DNA from: Photorhabdus akhurstii
GTDB taxonomy: Bacteria; Pseudomonadota; Gammaproteobacteria; Enterobacterales; Enterobacteriaceae
Reading direction: 5' to 3'
Assembly (NCBI RefSeq): GCF_018448925.1
Contig: NZ_RCWE01000004.1
Location: 342,610 to 406,609, forward strand
DNA: 64,000 bases
The notes under the pieces are model-generated. The model was not told where the DNA came from and did no database searches. It was given only the letters and a program-made list of their open reading frames with translations. The position numbers and the translations under genes are program-made. Of this stretch, positions 47,963-58,682 are shown in pieces; the first letter of the stretch is position 1; each line of letters starts with the position of its first letter.

Positions 47963-49891
47963 ATGCGGCTTTTTATTGCAGAAAAACCTAGCCTGGCCAG
48001 GGCGATTGCCGATATTTTACCCAAACCGCATCGCCGTGGTGATGGCTTTATTGCTTGTGGCGATAACCAGTTTGTTACCTGGTGTATCGGTCACTTGCTG
48101 GAACAAGCGGAACCTGATGCCTACGACGGTCGTTTTGCCCGTTGGTCATTAGTTGATCTTCCAATTATTCCTGAAAGATGGCAGTTAAAACCGCGACCTT
48201 CTGTTGAGAAACAGCTCAACATTATCCAGACGTTGTTGGAAAAAGCCGATGAAATAGTGCATGCCGGTGACCCGGATCGGGAAGGGCAACTGTTGGTGGA
48301 TGAGGTTCTGGATTTTTTGAAGCTGGATGATGTCAGGCGTAAAAATGTTCGTCGTTGCTTAATAAGTGATCTAAATCCACAGGCGGTGACCAGAGCGGTT
48401 GAGCGGTTGAGAGATAACCGGGATTTTATTCCGCTATGTGTTTCAGCTCTCGCCAGAGCCAGAGCGGATTGGTTGTATGGCATTAATATGACCCGCGCCT
48501 ATACCTTGCTTGGCCGTAATGCAGGGTATCAGGGGGTATTATCTGTCGGGCGTGTTCAGACTCCGGTTTTGGGGTTAGTGGTCCGCCGAGATGAAGAGAT
48601 TGAGCATTTCGTACCCAAAGATTTTTTTGAGGTGAAAGCGCATATTGTTACGCCGAAAGATGAACGTTTTATCGCTATCTGGCAACCAAGTGAATCTTGT
48701 ATCGATTTTTTGGATGAAGAAGGACGATTGATCCACCGGCCTCTGGCTGAACATGTGGTTGCCAGAATAACCGGTCAACCAGCCTATGTGACCTCTTATC
48801 AGGATAAACGGGAATCTGAAATCGCGCCTTTGCCATTTTCATTATCTTCTTTGCAGATTGAAGCTGCTAAGCGTTTTGGCCTAAATGCGCAGCAAGTGTT
48901 GGATATTTGTCAGCGATTGTATGAAACACATAAGCTAATTACTTATCCCCGTTCTGATTGCCGTTATTTGCCTGATGAACACTTTGCCGGTCGTCATGCA
49001 GTGCTTAATGCGATATCTATTCACGCAACAAATCTGTTGCCACAAGAATTATTGGAAATAGATAGAAAGAATCGTTGTTGGGATGATAAAAAGGTTGATG
49101 CTCACCATGCAATTATCCCGACAGCCCGAAGTAGTCATATAAATCTGACAGATAACGAGGCTAATGTTTATGGTTTGATTGCCAGGCAATATTTGATGCA
49201 ATTTTTCCCGGATGCCATATTCCGTAAATGTGTTATTGAATTAGAAATTGCTGGTGGAAAATTTATTGCTAAAGCTCGTTTTCTTGCTGAGGCAGGTTGG
49301 AGAACGTTGCTTGGTAATAAAGAGCGTGATGAAGAGAATGACGGAACGCCATTACCGGTTGTTGCTAAAGGTGATGAATTATTGTGTGAAAGAGGAGAGG
49401 TGGTAGAGCGCCAAACCCAACCGCCGAAACCGTTTACTGATGCAACTATCCTTTCTGCTATGACGGGAATTGCCCGTTTTGTACAGGATAAGGAACTGAA
49501 AAAAGTTCTTCGTGCAACAGATGGACTGGGGACGGAAGCAACACGGGCTGGCATTATCGAACTGCTGTTTAAACGGGAGTTTCTTTATAAGCAAGGGCGC
49601 CATATTCATGCTACACCTGCGGGTAGGGCGTTGATTCATGTATTGCCTGATATGGCTGCTTTACCGGATATGACCGCCCATTGGGAATCCCGGTTAACAC
49701 AAATCAGCGAAAAACAGTTCCGCTATCAAGATTTCATGGGGCCGCTTGAGGAGACATTGCAGCAATTAATTTGGCAGGCTAAACAGAACCGTAATTTAAC
49801 TGCTTTTCGTGATTTACCACCACTGCCGGTTAAAGATAAAAGAGGGAAAAAAACGAAAGCGACAAAAAATAGTAAAACAGCTGCGCCATAG
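47963..49891 (+). CDS. topB: DNA topoisomerase III
   Basis: Type IA topoisomerase that decatenates replication intermediates; 642 residues against 653 in E. coli. The TOPRIM start is [16 protein letters not shown] with [12 protein letters not shown]. The active-site Tyr is residue 328 in [14 protein letters not shown] short basic tail rich in Lys ([10 protein letters not shown]) ends the protein; the zinc-finger region of topoisomerase I is absent, as in TopB. Confidence 0.96.
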   Translation: MRLFIAEKPSLARAIADILPKPHRRGDGFIACGDNQFVTWCIGHLLEQAEPDAYDGRFARWSLVDLPIIPERWQLKPRPSVEKQLNIIQTLLEKADEIVHAGDPDREGQLLVDEVLDFLKLDDVRRKNVRRCLISDLNPQAVTRAVERLRDNRDFIPLCVSALARARADWLYGINMTRAYTLLGRNAGYQGVLSVGRVQTPVLGLVVRRDEEIEHFVPKDFFEVKAHIVTPKDERFIAIWQPSESCIDFLDEEGRLIHRPLAEHVVARITGQPAYVTSYQDKRESEIAPLPFSLSSLQIEAAKRFGLNAQQVLDICQRLYETHKLITYPRSDCRYLPDEHFAGRHAVLNAISIHATNLLPQELLEIDRKNRCWDDKKVDAHHAIIPTARSSHINLTDNEANVYGLIARQYLMQFFPDAIFRKCVIELEIAGGKFIAKARFLAEAGWRTLLGNKERDEENDGTPLPVVAKGDELLCERGEVVERQTQPPKPFTDATILSAMTGIARFVQDKELKKVLRATDGLGTEATRAGIIELLFKREFLYKQGRHIHATPAGRALIHVLPDMAALPDMTAHWESRLTQISEKQFRYQDFMGPLEETLQQLIWQAKQNRNLTAFRDLPPLPVKDKRGKKTKATKNSKTAAP

Positions 49892-49934
49892 GGCGCAGCA
49901 ATTATTAATTAACGTTATTTTAAAATAAACGATT

Positions 49935-49958
49935 GATATTCTATGTTAATAGAATATC
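49935..49958. terminator. AT-rich palindrome between convergent topB and xthA
   Basis: GATATTCTAT (49935-49944) and ATAGAATATC (49949-49958) form a perfect 10-bp stem with a 4-base loop. It touches the xthA stop codon. On the plus strand it is followed by AGATTTT. It could act as a weak bidirectional terminator. Confidence 0.35.
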
Positions 49959-50763
49959 AGATTTTAAATTCTGCCCAAACAGGGGCATGGTCCGAAGGTT
50001 TTTCCATCTCACGGATTTTATAGTCAATACCTGTTGCGATACAGCGCTCCACCAAGGGTTTAGTTGCAAGCAATAAATCAATACGTAGCCCGCGATTATC
50101 ATCAAACCCTTTGGAGCGATAATCAAACCAGGAAAATTGGTCGTTACATTCAGGATTGAGATGGCGGAATGTATCAACCAAGCCCCAGTTTTTCAGGCGA
50201 TCCATCCAATCTCTCTCTTCTGGCAGGAAAGAACATTTACCCGTTTTTAGCCAGCGTTTTTGGTTGTTCTCACCAATTCCGATGTCCAGATCTGTCGGGC
50301 TGATATTCATATCGCCCATGATAATCACTTGTGATTGAGGGGTTAAGTTTTGCTCCAGATAGTTTTGCAGATCCTGATAAAATTTCTCTTTTGCCGGAAA
50401 TTTCACTGGATGTTCACGGCTTTCTCCCTGTGGAAAATAGCCATTAATAACGGTCAATGGCCCGTGTGGGGTTTCCATTTCTGCCATGATAACACGGCGT
50501 TGAGCATCTTCATCATCCCCTGGAAAACCACGATGTACGGCAAGAGGCGCCTGGCGCGTTAACAGAGCGACGCCGTAATGGGCTTTCTGGCCGTGATAAA
50601 ATACATGATAGCCAAGTTCTCTCACCTCTTCTAAAGGGAACGCTTCGTCATGAACTTTTGTTTCCTGTAAGCCGATAACATCGGGTCGATGTTGCTCGAC
50701 GATCGCAGCTAACTGATGGGGGCGGGCACGTAATCCATTAATATTAAAAGAGATAAATTTCAT
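49957..50763 (-). CDS. xthA: exonuclease III
   Basis: AP endonuclease and 3'-5' exonuclease of base-excision repair; 268 residues as in E. coli. The metal-binding Glu is in [13 protein letters not shown], the catalytic Asp/Asn pair is in [14 protein letters not shown], and the final His is in [12 protein letters not shown]. It is convergent with topB. Confidence 0.96.
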   Translation of the reverse strand: MKFISFNINGLRARPHQLAAIVEQHRPDVIGLQETKVHDEAFPLEEVRELGYHVFYHGQKAHYGVALLTRQAPLAVHRGFPGDDEDAQRRVIMAEMETPHGPLTVINGYFPQGESREHPVKFPAKEKFYQDLQNYLEQNLTPQSQVIIMGDMNISPTDLDIGIGENNQKRWLKTGKCSFLPEERDWMDRLKNWGLVDTFRHLNPECNDQFSWFDYRSKGFDDNRGLRIDLLLATKPLVERCIATGIDYKIREMEKPSDHAPVWAEFKI

Positions 50764-51265
50764 CTTTTACAGCCATCCAGTAAAAAGACACAGGAACAAT
50801 AGTAACAGATGGATCTTAAAAAGTAACTATTGACAATGGTCAGTACGAAATAGTAACGGCCCCCCTAATATTATAATTTGTTGTGGAAAATATAATAATT
50901 TGTGGTGAGAAACAGCCTCTGTTAGACCGTTTTTATCTCAAGTGTTACAAAAATTGATTACTGAAAAATGTAGAACCCTATCCTAATCTTTGATAGAAAA
51001 TTGAGCTCGTTAGTAATGTTTATATTTTCTAATGGTTGATTGGTTGAGATTAATTTTTGAACCATGATAAACATGAATAATAGAGTTTATTGAGCCACCT
51101 ATGTATTGAACATACGCTTTTTTTATGTGGTATATGTTTGAGAAGTATTTGTTTTTTTGTACAAAATTTATGCCTTCACAGTATCAAACTTGATTTAGCT
51201 GTCATTTGGTGAAGGCTATTTCAAAGAAATTATTTTAGCCACAAGTTATATAGGAACGGTGAATT
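50764..51265. other. 500-bp AT-rich intergenic region
   Basis: Between xthA and a LysR-type gene. Two near-repeats of ATAATTTGTTGTGG/ATAATTTGTGGTGAG lie at about 50873-50907. I see no ORF, no RNA gene and no terminator. It should hold promoters for xthA and the regulator. Confidence 0.4.
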
Positions 51266-52129
51266 ATGTTTTTTTCTCGTAAATTAGAAGCATTCATGGC
51301 AGTGGTGGAAAATGGTTCTTTAAGTAAAGCGGCAAGAGTGATGAACCGTACAACTCCTCCAGTAGCTAAATCAATCAAAGACTTCGAGGCAACATTAGGG
51401 AAGCGCCTTTTCAAAAGGGAGAAATTTGGGATGAGTCTGACTAAAGATGGTTTAGAATTATATAATGATCTTAAAGATCTTTATTTACAAGAAAAAGAAA
51501 TAACTAAAAAACATATCAGTGGTAGTATATGTAACATAGTTAATATTTATTACGATTGGGGGAAAAACAAACATCTTATTTATTTATATAAAGCAGCTGA
51601 CAGAAATAGCTCCCAGGTAAATATATTCCGGTTTAGTTATGATAACATTGAAGAAATAGTGGATTACGACGGCAACACGCTCATTCTGAGCTCAGAAAAG
51701 ATACTAAGTGACCGTTTTAGTCTCATTCGTAAAATAAAAGGGCCTGAATTGGGAATTTGCTGCCGAAAAGAATTATTGGATATTGCTGGTGGCGATGTGA
51801 TGCAATTGCTCAAGAGTAATACTTGGCTATGCGATCCTGTACTTTATAAAAGTAGTTTCATTAAAAACCTGGAAGAAGAAGTTATTCAAAGTGGTGGAAA
51901 AGTAAATATGCGTCAGATGGATAATATGGGATGCTGCATGAATTTCATTTATTCCAGAGATTATATATTTATTACCGATTCTCATCCTGACGAATTGGAA
52001 GGAGGAGATGCTTTGAGTTTTGTTCCTATTGCAAAACCTGGTGCAGCAAATCAATGTTATATTTATAAATCTAAATCGCACTCAAGTGTACTTAATCGTT
52101 TCATCGATTCAGTCAATGACATGAGTTAA
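51266..52129 (+). CDS. LysR-type transcriptional regulator
   Basis: 287 residues. The N-terminal winged helix-turn-helix is clear (KLEAFMAVVENGSLSKAARV, then KSIKDFEATLGKRLFKREKF). The effector domain (about 90-287) is poorly conserved, so the ligand cannot be guessed. AGGAACGG is the ribosome site. Base use is AT-rich and the gene stands alone; the nearest gene, 52398-53351, is convergent to it, not divergent, so there is no obvious neighbour target. Confidence 0.85.
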   Translation: MFFSRKLEAFMAVVENGSLSKAARVMNRTTPPVAKSIKDFEATLGKRLFKREKFGMSLTKDGLELYNDLKDLYLQEKEITKKHISGSICNIVNIYYDWGKNKHLIYLYKAADRNSSQVNIFRFSYDNIEEIVDYDGNTLILSSEKILSDRFSLIRKIKGPELGICCRKELLDIAGGDVMQLLKSNTWLCDPVLYKSSFIKNLEEEVIQSGGKVNMRQMDNMGCCMNFIYSRDYIFITDSHPDELEGGDALSFVPIAKPGAANQCYIYKSKSHSSVLNRFIDSVNDMS

Positions 52130-52139
52130 AATTCACCTA

Positions 52140-52172
52140 CGCGGAGAGGATTATTGTAAGCTCCGCGTTGTT
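52140..52172 (+). terminator. hairpin after the LysR-type gene
   Basis: CGCGGAG (52140-52146) pairs with CTCCGCG (52161-52167), followed by TTGTTGTTAT. Loop of 14 bases; a probable terminator 10 bp after the stop. Confidence 0.65.
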
Positions 52173-52397
52173 GTTATGTGGAGATAATTATAAAGACTTT
52201 TCACTGTACCTAAATGATAAACTTATATTTATAATTCTTATTTGAATATTCCGAGTGAATATCTGGTAATGGTGAGGAAAAATGGACTGTTCCTCGCCTT
52301 TTGGGGCAACGTATACGAAAGCCTGACATACTTATTCATTCTTGTCTGGTGTCAGGACAACCCATTTGTGCATGCACAAATCTGCATGGCCTTTGTT

Positions 52398-53351
52398 TTA
52401 CTGCTTTAGCCACGGTGTTGTGGCGCTCCAAAAAATGATGTTCGCCCCTAAATAGCTTTCGGCAAAATCGGTAAACTCCTGCTGAGTGAAGGGTTTTTTG
52501 GTTTTTGGGTTGGTATAGGTTAGCGTGGGCTCCTGGACTGCCATTGCCACCAAATCCAGTTTGCCCTTGTAGCGGTTGAAAAAGGGGTAAGCGTTTTTCA
52601 TCTGAGCAGATTGATACGGTACGATATCGGGGCCGCCGAGACCAATCTTATTTTTCGACGCGAAATTAAAAAAGCGAGACATATACTGATGATCATTATC
52701 CCATTCACATGGCCAGAAATTAACGTATTGTACCACGTAGGATTTTTTAAATACCTGGCGGGCAAATTTGATATTATCAAGTTCGGCGGCAAAATAGCGG
52801 TCACAGCTAAAACCAGTCTTATCCTGTTTCATATCAATATCAACGGCGGTTTCTGGTAGATTAATCCCGGCAATACGGCCATCAAATTCTTTTGCCAGTT
52901 CGGAAAGCAGATTCTGATAGCTTTTACGCAACGCTGTATTCCACTGAATAGCAACCCAACCATAACTTTGTGCTTTGCCTTCACCGGGATTATCAACTTG
53001 AGCAACTAAACCGCCTTGATATTTTGTGTCTTGTTGGAGATAAAATGGAATGTAGCGAGCATTTTTCTCAAAAAAGCGATCTTGGATCTGAATAAACAGC
53101 TTCTTTTTTATTCTATTAAGCAACGACAAATCTTTTTCGATGGCGGAAAAATCATATTTCCCTGGCTCGCTCTCCAATTGTTTCCAGCTATAAACAACCT
53201 GTACACCGTCAATGTCTTGACGTTCTAACAGAAGACGTAATTGATCGAGCTCATCGGATGAAGTGTAGAGATAGTTTTGTGGTTTTCCTGCGAGTGCAGC
53301 AGTTGACAGTAGACTAAAAATCAGAGTAGCTGAGATAAGTTGTTTTAGCAT
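52398..53351 (-). CDS. secreted protein with a glycosidase-like barrel
   Basis: 317 residues with a signal peptide (MLKQLISATLIFSLLSTAAL, cleavage after ALA). The mature part reads like a TIM-barrel glycoside hydrolase: IDGVQVVYSWKQLESEPGKY is close to the first strands of GH families with a conserved Trp-x-x-x-Glu pattern. Later VAIQWNTALRKSYQNLLSEL, IAGINLPETAVD and GGPDIVP fit further barrel strands, with Glu in NLPETA a possible catalytic acid. The family and substrate are not recognised. It is flanked by long empty AT-rich DNA. Confidence 0.65.
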   Translation of the reverse strand: MLKQLISATLIFSLLSTAALAGKPQNYLYTSSDELDQLRLLLERQDIDGVQVVYSWKQLESEPGKYDFSAIEKDLSLLNRIKKKLFIQIQDRFFEKNARYIPFYLQQDTKYQGGLVAQVDNPGEGKAQSYGWVAIQWNTALRKSYQNLLSELAKEFDGRIAGINLPETAVDIDMKQDKTGFSCDRYFAAELDNIKFARQVFKKSYVVQYVNFWPCEWDNDHQYMSRFFNFASKNKIGLGGPDIVPYQSAQMKNAYPFFNRYKGKLDLVAMAVQEPTLTYTNPKTKKPFTQQEFTDFAESYLGANIIFWSATTPWLKQ

Positions 53352-54530
53352 TATAGTTTCTATCCTTAATTATAGGGGAATGAATCTCATCAATTTATGA
53401 CAGCTTAACAAGGTAGATAGTTCCATTACTTGATGAATTTATTTAACATCAAAAAGTTACTTTATTGATTAATTGGTAATTATTTGCCACGTCTTAGTAC
53501 TCATTTATCTCTATCTTTGTGAATAAATTTTCATTAAAAACAAATGAGCATGTTATCAATGAATATCATATTCATTGGGATTGTTGACTGTTTTACAGAG
53601 AAACGTTTAGTGATTTATTTTGAAGTTTAATGAAAATTAAACGAAATGCATTTTATGATAAAAAAAATATTGACTTTATTATCGGCTAATTAAGAGAATT
53701 GTCCTGCTCTACAAATAATTTATCTTGCTGTAGAAGATTAAGGAATAAATGGTGGGCATATCAGCATGAAATGTAATTTACACTCATTCTTGATAATAGG
53801 TTGTTTGAATCGGTTAATCGAATTGCTAATTCTTGGGACAGTAAAAGGGTAGATATCCTGAGAGAGTATCATTAACAATATTCTGATTAATCCATCGGAT
53901 TGTATTCGTGGTAGCGCCTTTACACTTGCCTTGTGGCGACAAGGTTGGTCTGTTTTTTTTATCTTGCATCACTGGATATCTTGTTATTCGTATAGCATGA
54001 ATGAGAATTATTCTTTTTTACAGTGAATTGATGCGTGATATTTAAAAAGGAATAATGAAATTGAAATCCATGTAACATATTGAATAGGAATGAAAATAGG
54101 ATATTGCTCTTATAGGGGATTATCTGATTATAACAGAATGCTCAAGTCTTTCTCATTTTATGGCAATCAATGCAAGCTTATTTTTGTCAATAAATGTCAT
54201 GTTACTGTTTATGGAGTCTAAATATTCTGTCCGACATGCTGTTATATCGGCAGAGATAAGGGGTGTACATTAAAAATCGTATTTTTTTGAAAAAAAGAGT
54301 TGATCTTTATAAGCACCCGCCAAGAAGATAGGAAAATTTAGAAATCGCTCATCCTGTTCATGTGTTGATGTATTGCGAAAACATGAATGACACATGTAAA
54401 TATTTACGGCTCAGTTAACTGCCGACCGGGAAATACCGGTGTGGGTTGCTTCCCGATATAACCATAATGACATGGCCCTATATTGAGTTCTTATCATTTA
54501 CTCATGATCGCAGAAGATTTAGGAGAAAAT
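53352..54530. other. 1.2-kb gene-poor region upstream of vgrG
   Basis: No ORF above a few dozen codons. At 53929-53944 CCTTGT-GGCG-ACAAGG forms a hairpin, with eight T residues at 53953-53960; it resembles a terminator with no gene before it. At about 54434-54450 ACCGG-GAAATA-CCGGT is a second small hairpin in what is likely the vgrG leader. The rest is AT-rich. Promoters for vgrG are expected between 54250 and 54480, but none stands out. Confidence 0.45.
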
Positions 54531-57056
54531 ATGACGTATTCAACACCGGTGATTATCTTTGATCACAGTCGTTACAGACTAAAAGTGTGGCACAATAGAG
54601 CCCCGCTGGATGTGCTGGCCTTTACCGGGCAGGAAGCCTTAAGCCAGCCGTTTCGCTATGCCATCGAATTCACCAGTGCGGAGAAAGGGATTGAACCGGC
54701 ACAGATGCTGATGCAGCAGGCTGCATTTACCCTGACTTCGCCTGAAATCAATCCGGGTATCCGGGGCTGGCCGATCGAACCGCCGGCGCCATTGCGCTCG
54801 GTTTACGGGGTGATCAGCGGTTTTAAACTGCTCTCCACCTCGCGGGACGAAAGCCGTTACGAAGTGACGCTCGAGCCGCGACTGGCGCTGCTGGCGAGAA
54901 GCCATCAATACGCCATCTACCAAAAACTGTCGGTGCCGGAGATTGTGGAAAAAATCCTGCGGGATCGTCACGGATTTCGCGGGCAGGACTTCCTGTTCAG
55001 TCTGGCGTACAACTACCCGAGGCGGGAACAGGTGATGCAGTATGGCGAAGATGACCTGCGCTTTATCCAGCGCCTGCTGGCGGAAGTGGGTATCTGGTAC
55101 AAAGTGACCGCCGATGACCGATTAAATATCGATGTGGTGGAGTTTTACGACGACCAGCGTGACTACCAGTTCAACGTCTACCTGCCTGCCCGCAATCCAT
55201 CGGGTATGCACGGCGAGGAGGACGCCGTGGTCTGGGACATGGAAACCGCGTATCAGGTGGTGGAGGGAAAAGTCGCGACCCGCAATTATGACTACCACGA
55301 TGCCCGGCCGTATCCCGGCCTGAACACCGAGGCGGATGTGGCACGGGGCGACCGCACCACCTATGGTGAAGCATACCATTACCGTGATGACTACCGGATA
55401 CCCGGCGACCGTTACGCCTATCAACCGGAGACGGAAAGTGGAGTGTTTTATGCCCGCCTGCATCACGAGCGTTACCTGAATCAACGCATTCGCCTGCGGG
55501 GAATGACCACCTCCGCCACGCTGGTGCCGGGGCAGGAACTGAAAGTGAAAGGGGACGCCCCGGAAGCGTTTCGCAAAGGGGCGATCATCACCCAGATCAC
55601 CAACAGCGCTCGCCGGGACAGCAGTTTTGAAATGGCGTTTACCGCCATTCCTTATTCTGAAACCGTCTGCTTTCGCCCGGAGAGGGTGCCGAAACCGGTG
55701 ATGGCGGGCACGATACCCGCGCGGGTGAGCAGCACGAAAGTGAATGATATCTACGGCGATATCGACAAAGACGGCTTATATCGGGTGTCGTTTAACTTTG
55801 ACCGGGAGAAATGGCCGCAAGGAGGCGAAAGCCTGTGGGTGCGTCTAGCGCGTCCGTATGCGGGGGAGAAGTATGGCTTTCACTGGCCGTTGCTGGAAGG
55901 CACCGAAGTGGCGATCGCCTTTGAAGGGGGCGACCCGGACCGGCCCTATATCGCCTATTCCCTGCATGACTCGGAGCACCCGGATCACGTCAATCTCTAC
56001 AACTACAAATGCAACATTCTGCGCACCCCGTCGAATAACAAACTGCGGATGGGTGACGAACGCGGTCGGGAACATATCAAACTGAGTACCGAATACGGCG
56101 GTAAAAGCCAGTTGAACCTAGGTCATCTCGTTGATAGCCAGCGCCCACACCCGGAGAAACGGGGAGAAGGCTTTGAGCTGCGCACCGACGACTGGGGCGT
56201 GATCCGGGCCGGTAAAGGGTTGTTTATCAGTGCGGATAAACAGGCCAAAGCGGGGGGTGAGGTGCTGGCGATGGAGGCGGCGCTGAATCAACTTCAACAA
56301 GCGCAGACCTTAACCGAGGCATTATGCGGCGCGGCTGAAATCGCTAAAGCGGAACTGGCGGATTTGCAGCAACAGAAGGCGCTGTTAAGTGAAACGTTAG
56401 CTGAACTGAAAAAATCCGCGCTGTTACTCTCTGCGCCGGAGGGTATCGCGCAGACGACGGCAAAAAGCCTCCAGTTGGCGGCCGGGGAAAATATTATCGC
56501 CACCAGTGGGAAAAATGCCGATTTCAGTGTGTTGAAAAAATTCACGGTAGCGGCGGGTGAAAGGATCAGCCTGTTTGCCCAAAAACTGGGCATCAAACTG
56601 TTTGCCAGCAAAGGCCGGGTAGAGATTGAAGCGCAGGGTGATGCAATGGGGCTGGCGGCACTGAAAGATATCACGGTGAATAGCCATGAAGGGAAAGTGA
56701 TCATCAGTGCCAAACAGGAGATTTTGTTGGTCAGTGGCGGTGGTTATATCCGAATAGGGAATGGTCAGGTGGAATGTGGGGCGCCCAATCACATCATCCA
56801 ACGGGCGACAGCGTGGCAGAAGTTTGGCGGGCAGAGTGTTAGTCAGACAGTACAGCAATGGCAAACCGCGAATTATGCTGTAACGCCGAAGGCTGTACGG
56901 GCTTATAAGGTTTCTCCGTTAGACCGTCAGAATATGCAGTTCCATGCCGAAGATGGCGGCGTACGGGCATTATCAACCATACAGAATGGAAAAACCCCTT
57001 TGCAAAAACAGGTTGGGGTGGAAATCAGTCAATTGAAAATAAAAGATGAGGAGTAA
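54531..57056 (+). CDS. vgrG: T6SS spike protein VgrG
   Basis: 841-residue tip protein of the T6SS. The gp27-like part (about 1-380) includes FTGQEALSQPFRYAIEF and VMQYGEDDLRFIQRLLAEVG. The gp5-like OB fold follows (FHWPLLEGTEVAIAFEGGDP), then a C-terminal DUF2345-type beta-helix with a helical insert (about 580-625). The last ~100 residues are family-variable and probably dock the lipase encoded next. ATG at 54531 follows GGAG; an in-frame TTG at 54483 is rejected. The gene is markedly GC-richer than the flanks up to about 56300. Confidence 0.95.
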   Translation: MTYSTPVIIFDHSRYRLKVWHNRAPLDVLAFTGQEALSQPFRYAIEFTSAEKGIEPAQMLMQQAAFTLTSPEINPGIRGWPIEPPAPLRSVYGVISGFKLLSTSRDESRYEVTLEPRLALLARSHQYAIYQKLSVPEIVEKILRDRHGFRGQDFLFSLAYNYPRREQVMQYGEDDLRFIQRLLAEVGIWYKVTADDRLNIDVVEFYDDQRDYQFNVYLPARNPSGMHGEEDAVVWDMETAYQVVEGKVATRNYDYHDARPYPGLNTEADVARGDRTTYGEAYHYRDDYRIPGDRYAYQPETESGVFYARLHHERYLNQRIRLRGMTTSATLVPGQELKVKGDAPEAFRKGAIITQITNSARRDSSFEMAFTAIPYSETVCFRPERVPKPVMAGTIPARVSSTKVNDIYGDIDKDGLYRVSFNFDREKWPQGGESLWVRLARPYAGEKYGFHWPLLEGTEVAIAFEGGDPDRPYIAYSLHDSEHPDHVNLYNYKCNILRTPSNNKLRMGDERGREHIKLSTEYGGKSQLNLGHLVDSQRPHPEKRGEGFELRTDDWGVIRAGKGLFISADKQAKAGGEVLAMEAALNQLQQAQTLTEALCGAAEIAKAELADLQQQKALLSETLAELKKSALLLSAPEGIAQTTAKSLQLAAGENIIATSGKNADFSVLKKFTVAAGERISLFAQKLGIKLFASKGRVEIEAQGDAMGLAALKDITVNSHEGKVIISAKQEILLVSGGGYIRIGNGQVECGAPNHIIQRATAWQKFGGQSVSQTVQQWQTANYAVTPKAVRAYKVSPLDRQNMQFHAEDGGVRALSTIQNGKTPLQKQVGVEISQLKIKDEE

Positions 57057-58682
57057 ATGATGAGTGAACCGAAGGAAAACGAGATTTTTATTCACCCTGA
57101 ATATGATGAACTTGGTCTCCCTTATTACAACGTGCCGAATGCCAGAATTGAAGAAAATCTGGTGGCGACGTGTTTGAAATACGCGACTAAAGTGATCCCG
57201 GTGATTTTTCTGCCGGGGGTGATGGGGAGTAATTTGAAATCGACAGAGGGGGAGTCAGTTTGGCGGCTAAACAGGATATTAAGTTTTGATGTTTTAGGTT
57301 GGATGTGCTCGGGTGCGTCTTACAGGAAGAAAACTTTAGACCCAAATAAAACAGAGGTTGATGATTCCGGGGATATTACACCTGATCACACTGAGAAGAA
57401 TAAATTCCAGACTTGCAAGCAGCGTGGTTGGGGGGAGATAGTTCATATCAGCTATGGCACATTCCTGCCCTGGCTTCAAGCGGTGTTGGATGATGAGCGT
57501 CTGGCCTTTGAGTATTGTCTGGCCGGGAAGGGGGAAAAAACCCTTCGGCAACGTATGGTTGATATGAGTTTGAATGCGGAGTGGGGGGAAGAGCCGCTGA
57601 CCGAGGCAGAGGTTGACCATAGTTATGATTTTCTCTACCCGGTTCATGTGATGGGCTATAACTGGTTGCAATCTAATAAGGAGTCTGCCAAGCGGCTGGC
57701 GGAATATGTGGATAAGGTTTTAGCTTTCTATGGTAAACGGTGTGCAACCAAAAAGGTGATTTTAGTTACTCATTCAATGGGGGGGCTGGTTGCTCGTTAT
57801 TATTCAGAACTGCTGAATGGCAGAGATAAAATTTTAGGCATTGTGCATGGAGTGATGCCTGCTACGGGGGCCCCGACCACCTATAAAAGGATGAAAACCG
57901 GTGAAGATGGAAGTGTTGGACTGGTTATCGGCAGTAATGGCGCGGCGATGACCCCGGTGTTGGCACAATCTCCCGGCCCTTTACAGCTCCTGCCGGGAAA
58001 AGCGTATGGTAAAGGCTGGTTACATATCGCCGATGGTAAAATGATACACAAATTGCCGGAATCCGACCCGTATAAGGAAATTTATCTGGAGAAGAACCGA
58101 TGGTGGGGATTATGTGAAACCCGGTTTTTAAACCCGGATAAAAAGGATAAATGGACAGATAAGTGGAAAGATGAGGAAAGCTGGAGTAATTACTGGCGAT
58201 TAATGAAAAAAATAGTTAAGCCGTTTATTGAAGAGTTAACCAGTAAGTATCATCCGAATACTTATGCCTTTTATGGCGCCAGCGAGAAACATTTATCCTA
58301 TGGAGTTATCTCCTGGCAAGAAGCCAGTAAGGATTATTACAATAAAACGGAAGATTATTCCGGCCTGACATTTGATCGGCCAATATACGATCCTTATAAC
58401 CTGGATACGGGCACAACCCGTATGGTGCAGTTTTCTGTTGGCCCTTCTTTTCAGGATATTGCGGCGAAAACTTTTAAGCTGGTGCCACCCAAAGAGCCGG
58501 GAGATGGGACGGTGCCGGTGAAGTCTGGCCGTATTACCACCGAATATTTACGTGGCTTGCTGGCAACAGAAGTTGACCATGAAGGTGCATATAAAGGAAA
58601 TAGCGAGACGGAAGAGACTTTTGCCCGGTTATTCACCTTACGCTCAATTGTGAAGATGGTGCAGGCGGTGAAAATTGAATAG
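57057..58682 (+). CDS. T6SS lipase effector (Tle-type, alpha/beta hydrolase)
   Basis: 541 residues, starting directly after the vgrG stop. An oxyanion-like IFLPGVMGSNLKST precedes the nucleophile elbow VTHSMGGLVARYY, with Ser240. Candidate Asp483 (EPGDGTVP) and His508 (EVDHEGAY) complete a triad, in the order seen in LCAT/PGAP1-like lipases. There is no signal peptide, consistent with delivery by VgrG. The next gene encodes a Tli4-like protein, so a Tle4-like phospholipase is the best guess. Confidence 0.85.
   Translation: MMSEPKENEIFIHPEYDELGLPYYNVPNARIEENLVATCLKYATKVIPVIFLPGVMGSNLKSTEGESVWRLNRILSFDVLGWMCSGASYRKKTLDPNKTEVDDSGDITPDHTEKNKFQTCKQRGWGEIVHISYGTFLPWLQAVLDDERLAFEYCLAGKGEKTLRQRMVDMSLNAEWGEEPLTEAEVDHSYDFLYPVHVMGYNWLQSNKESAKRLAEYVDKVLAFYGKRCATKKVILVTHSMGGLVARYYSELLNGRDKILGIVHGVMPATGAPTTYKRMKTGEDGSVGLVIGSNGAAMTPVLAQSPGPLQLLPGKAYGKGWLHIADGKMIHKLPESDPYKEIYLEKNRWWGLCETRFLNPDKKDKWTDKWKDEESWSNYWRLMKKIVKPFIEELTSKYHPNTYAFYGASEKHLSYGVISWQEASKDYYNKTEDYSGLTFDRPIYDPYNLDTGTTRMVQFSVGPSFQDIAAKTFKLVPPKEPGDGTVPVKSGRITTEYLRGLLATEVDHEGAYKGNSETEETFARLFTLRSIVKMVQAVKIE

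Noticed and set aside
53910-53916. RfaH ops element (GGTAGCG) upstream of the T6SS genes
   Set aside because: Only seven core bases fit, the following base and the flanks do not, and it is about 600 bp from vgrG.
55122-56864. Several long frames opposite vgrG
   Set aside because: They are shadows caused by the high GC content of vgrG and show no protein-like features.
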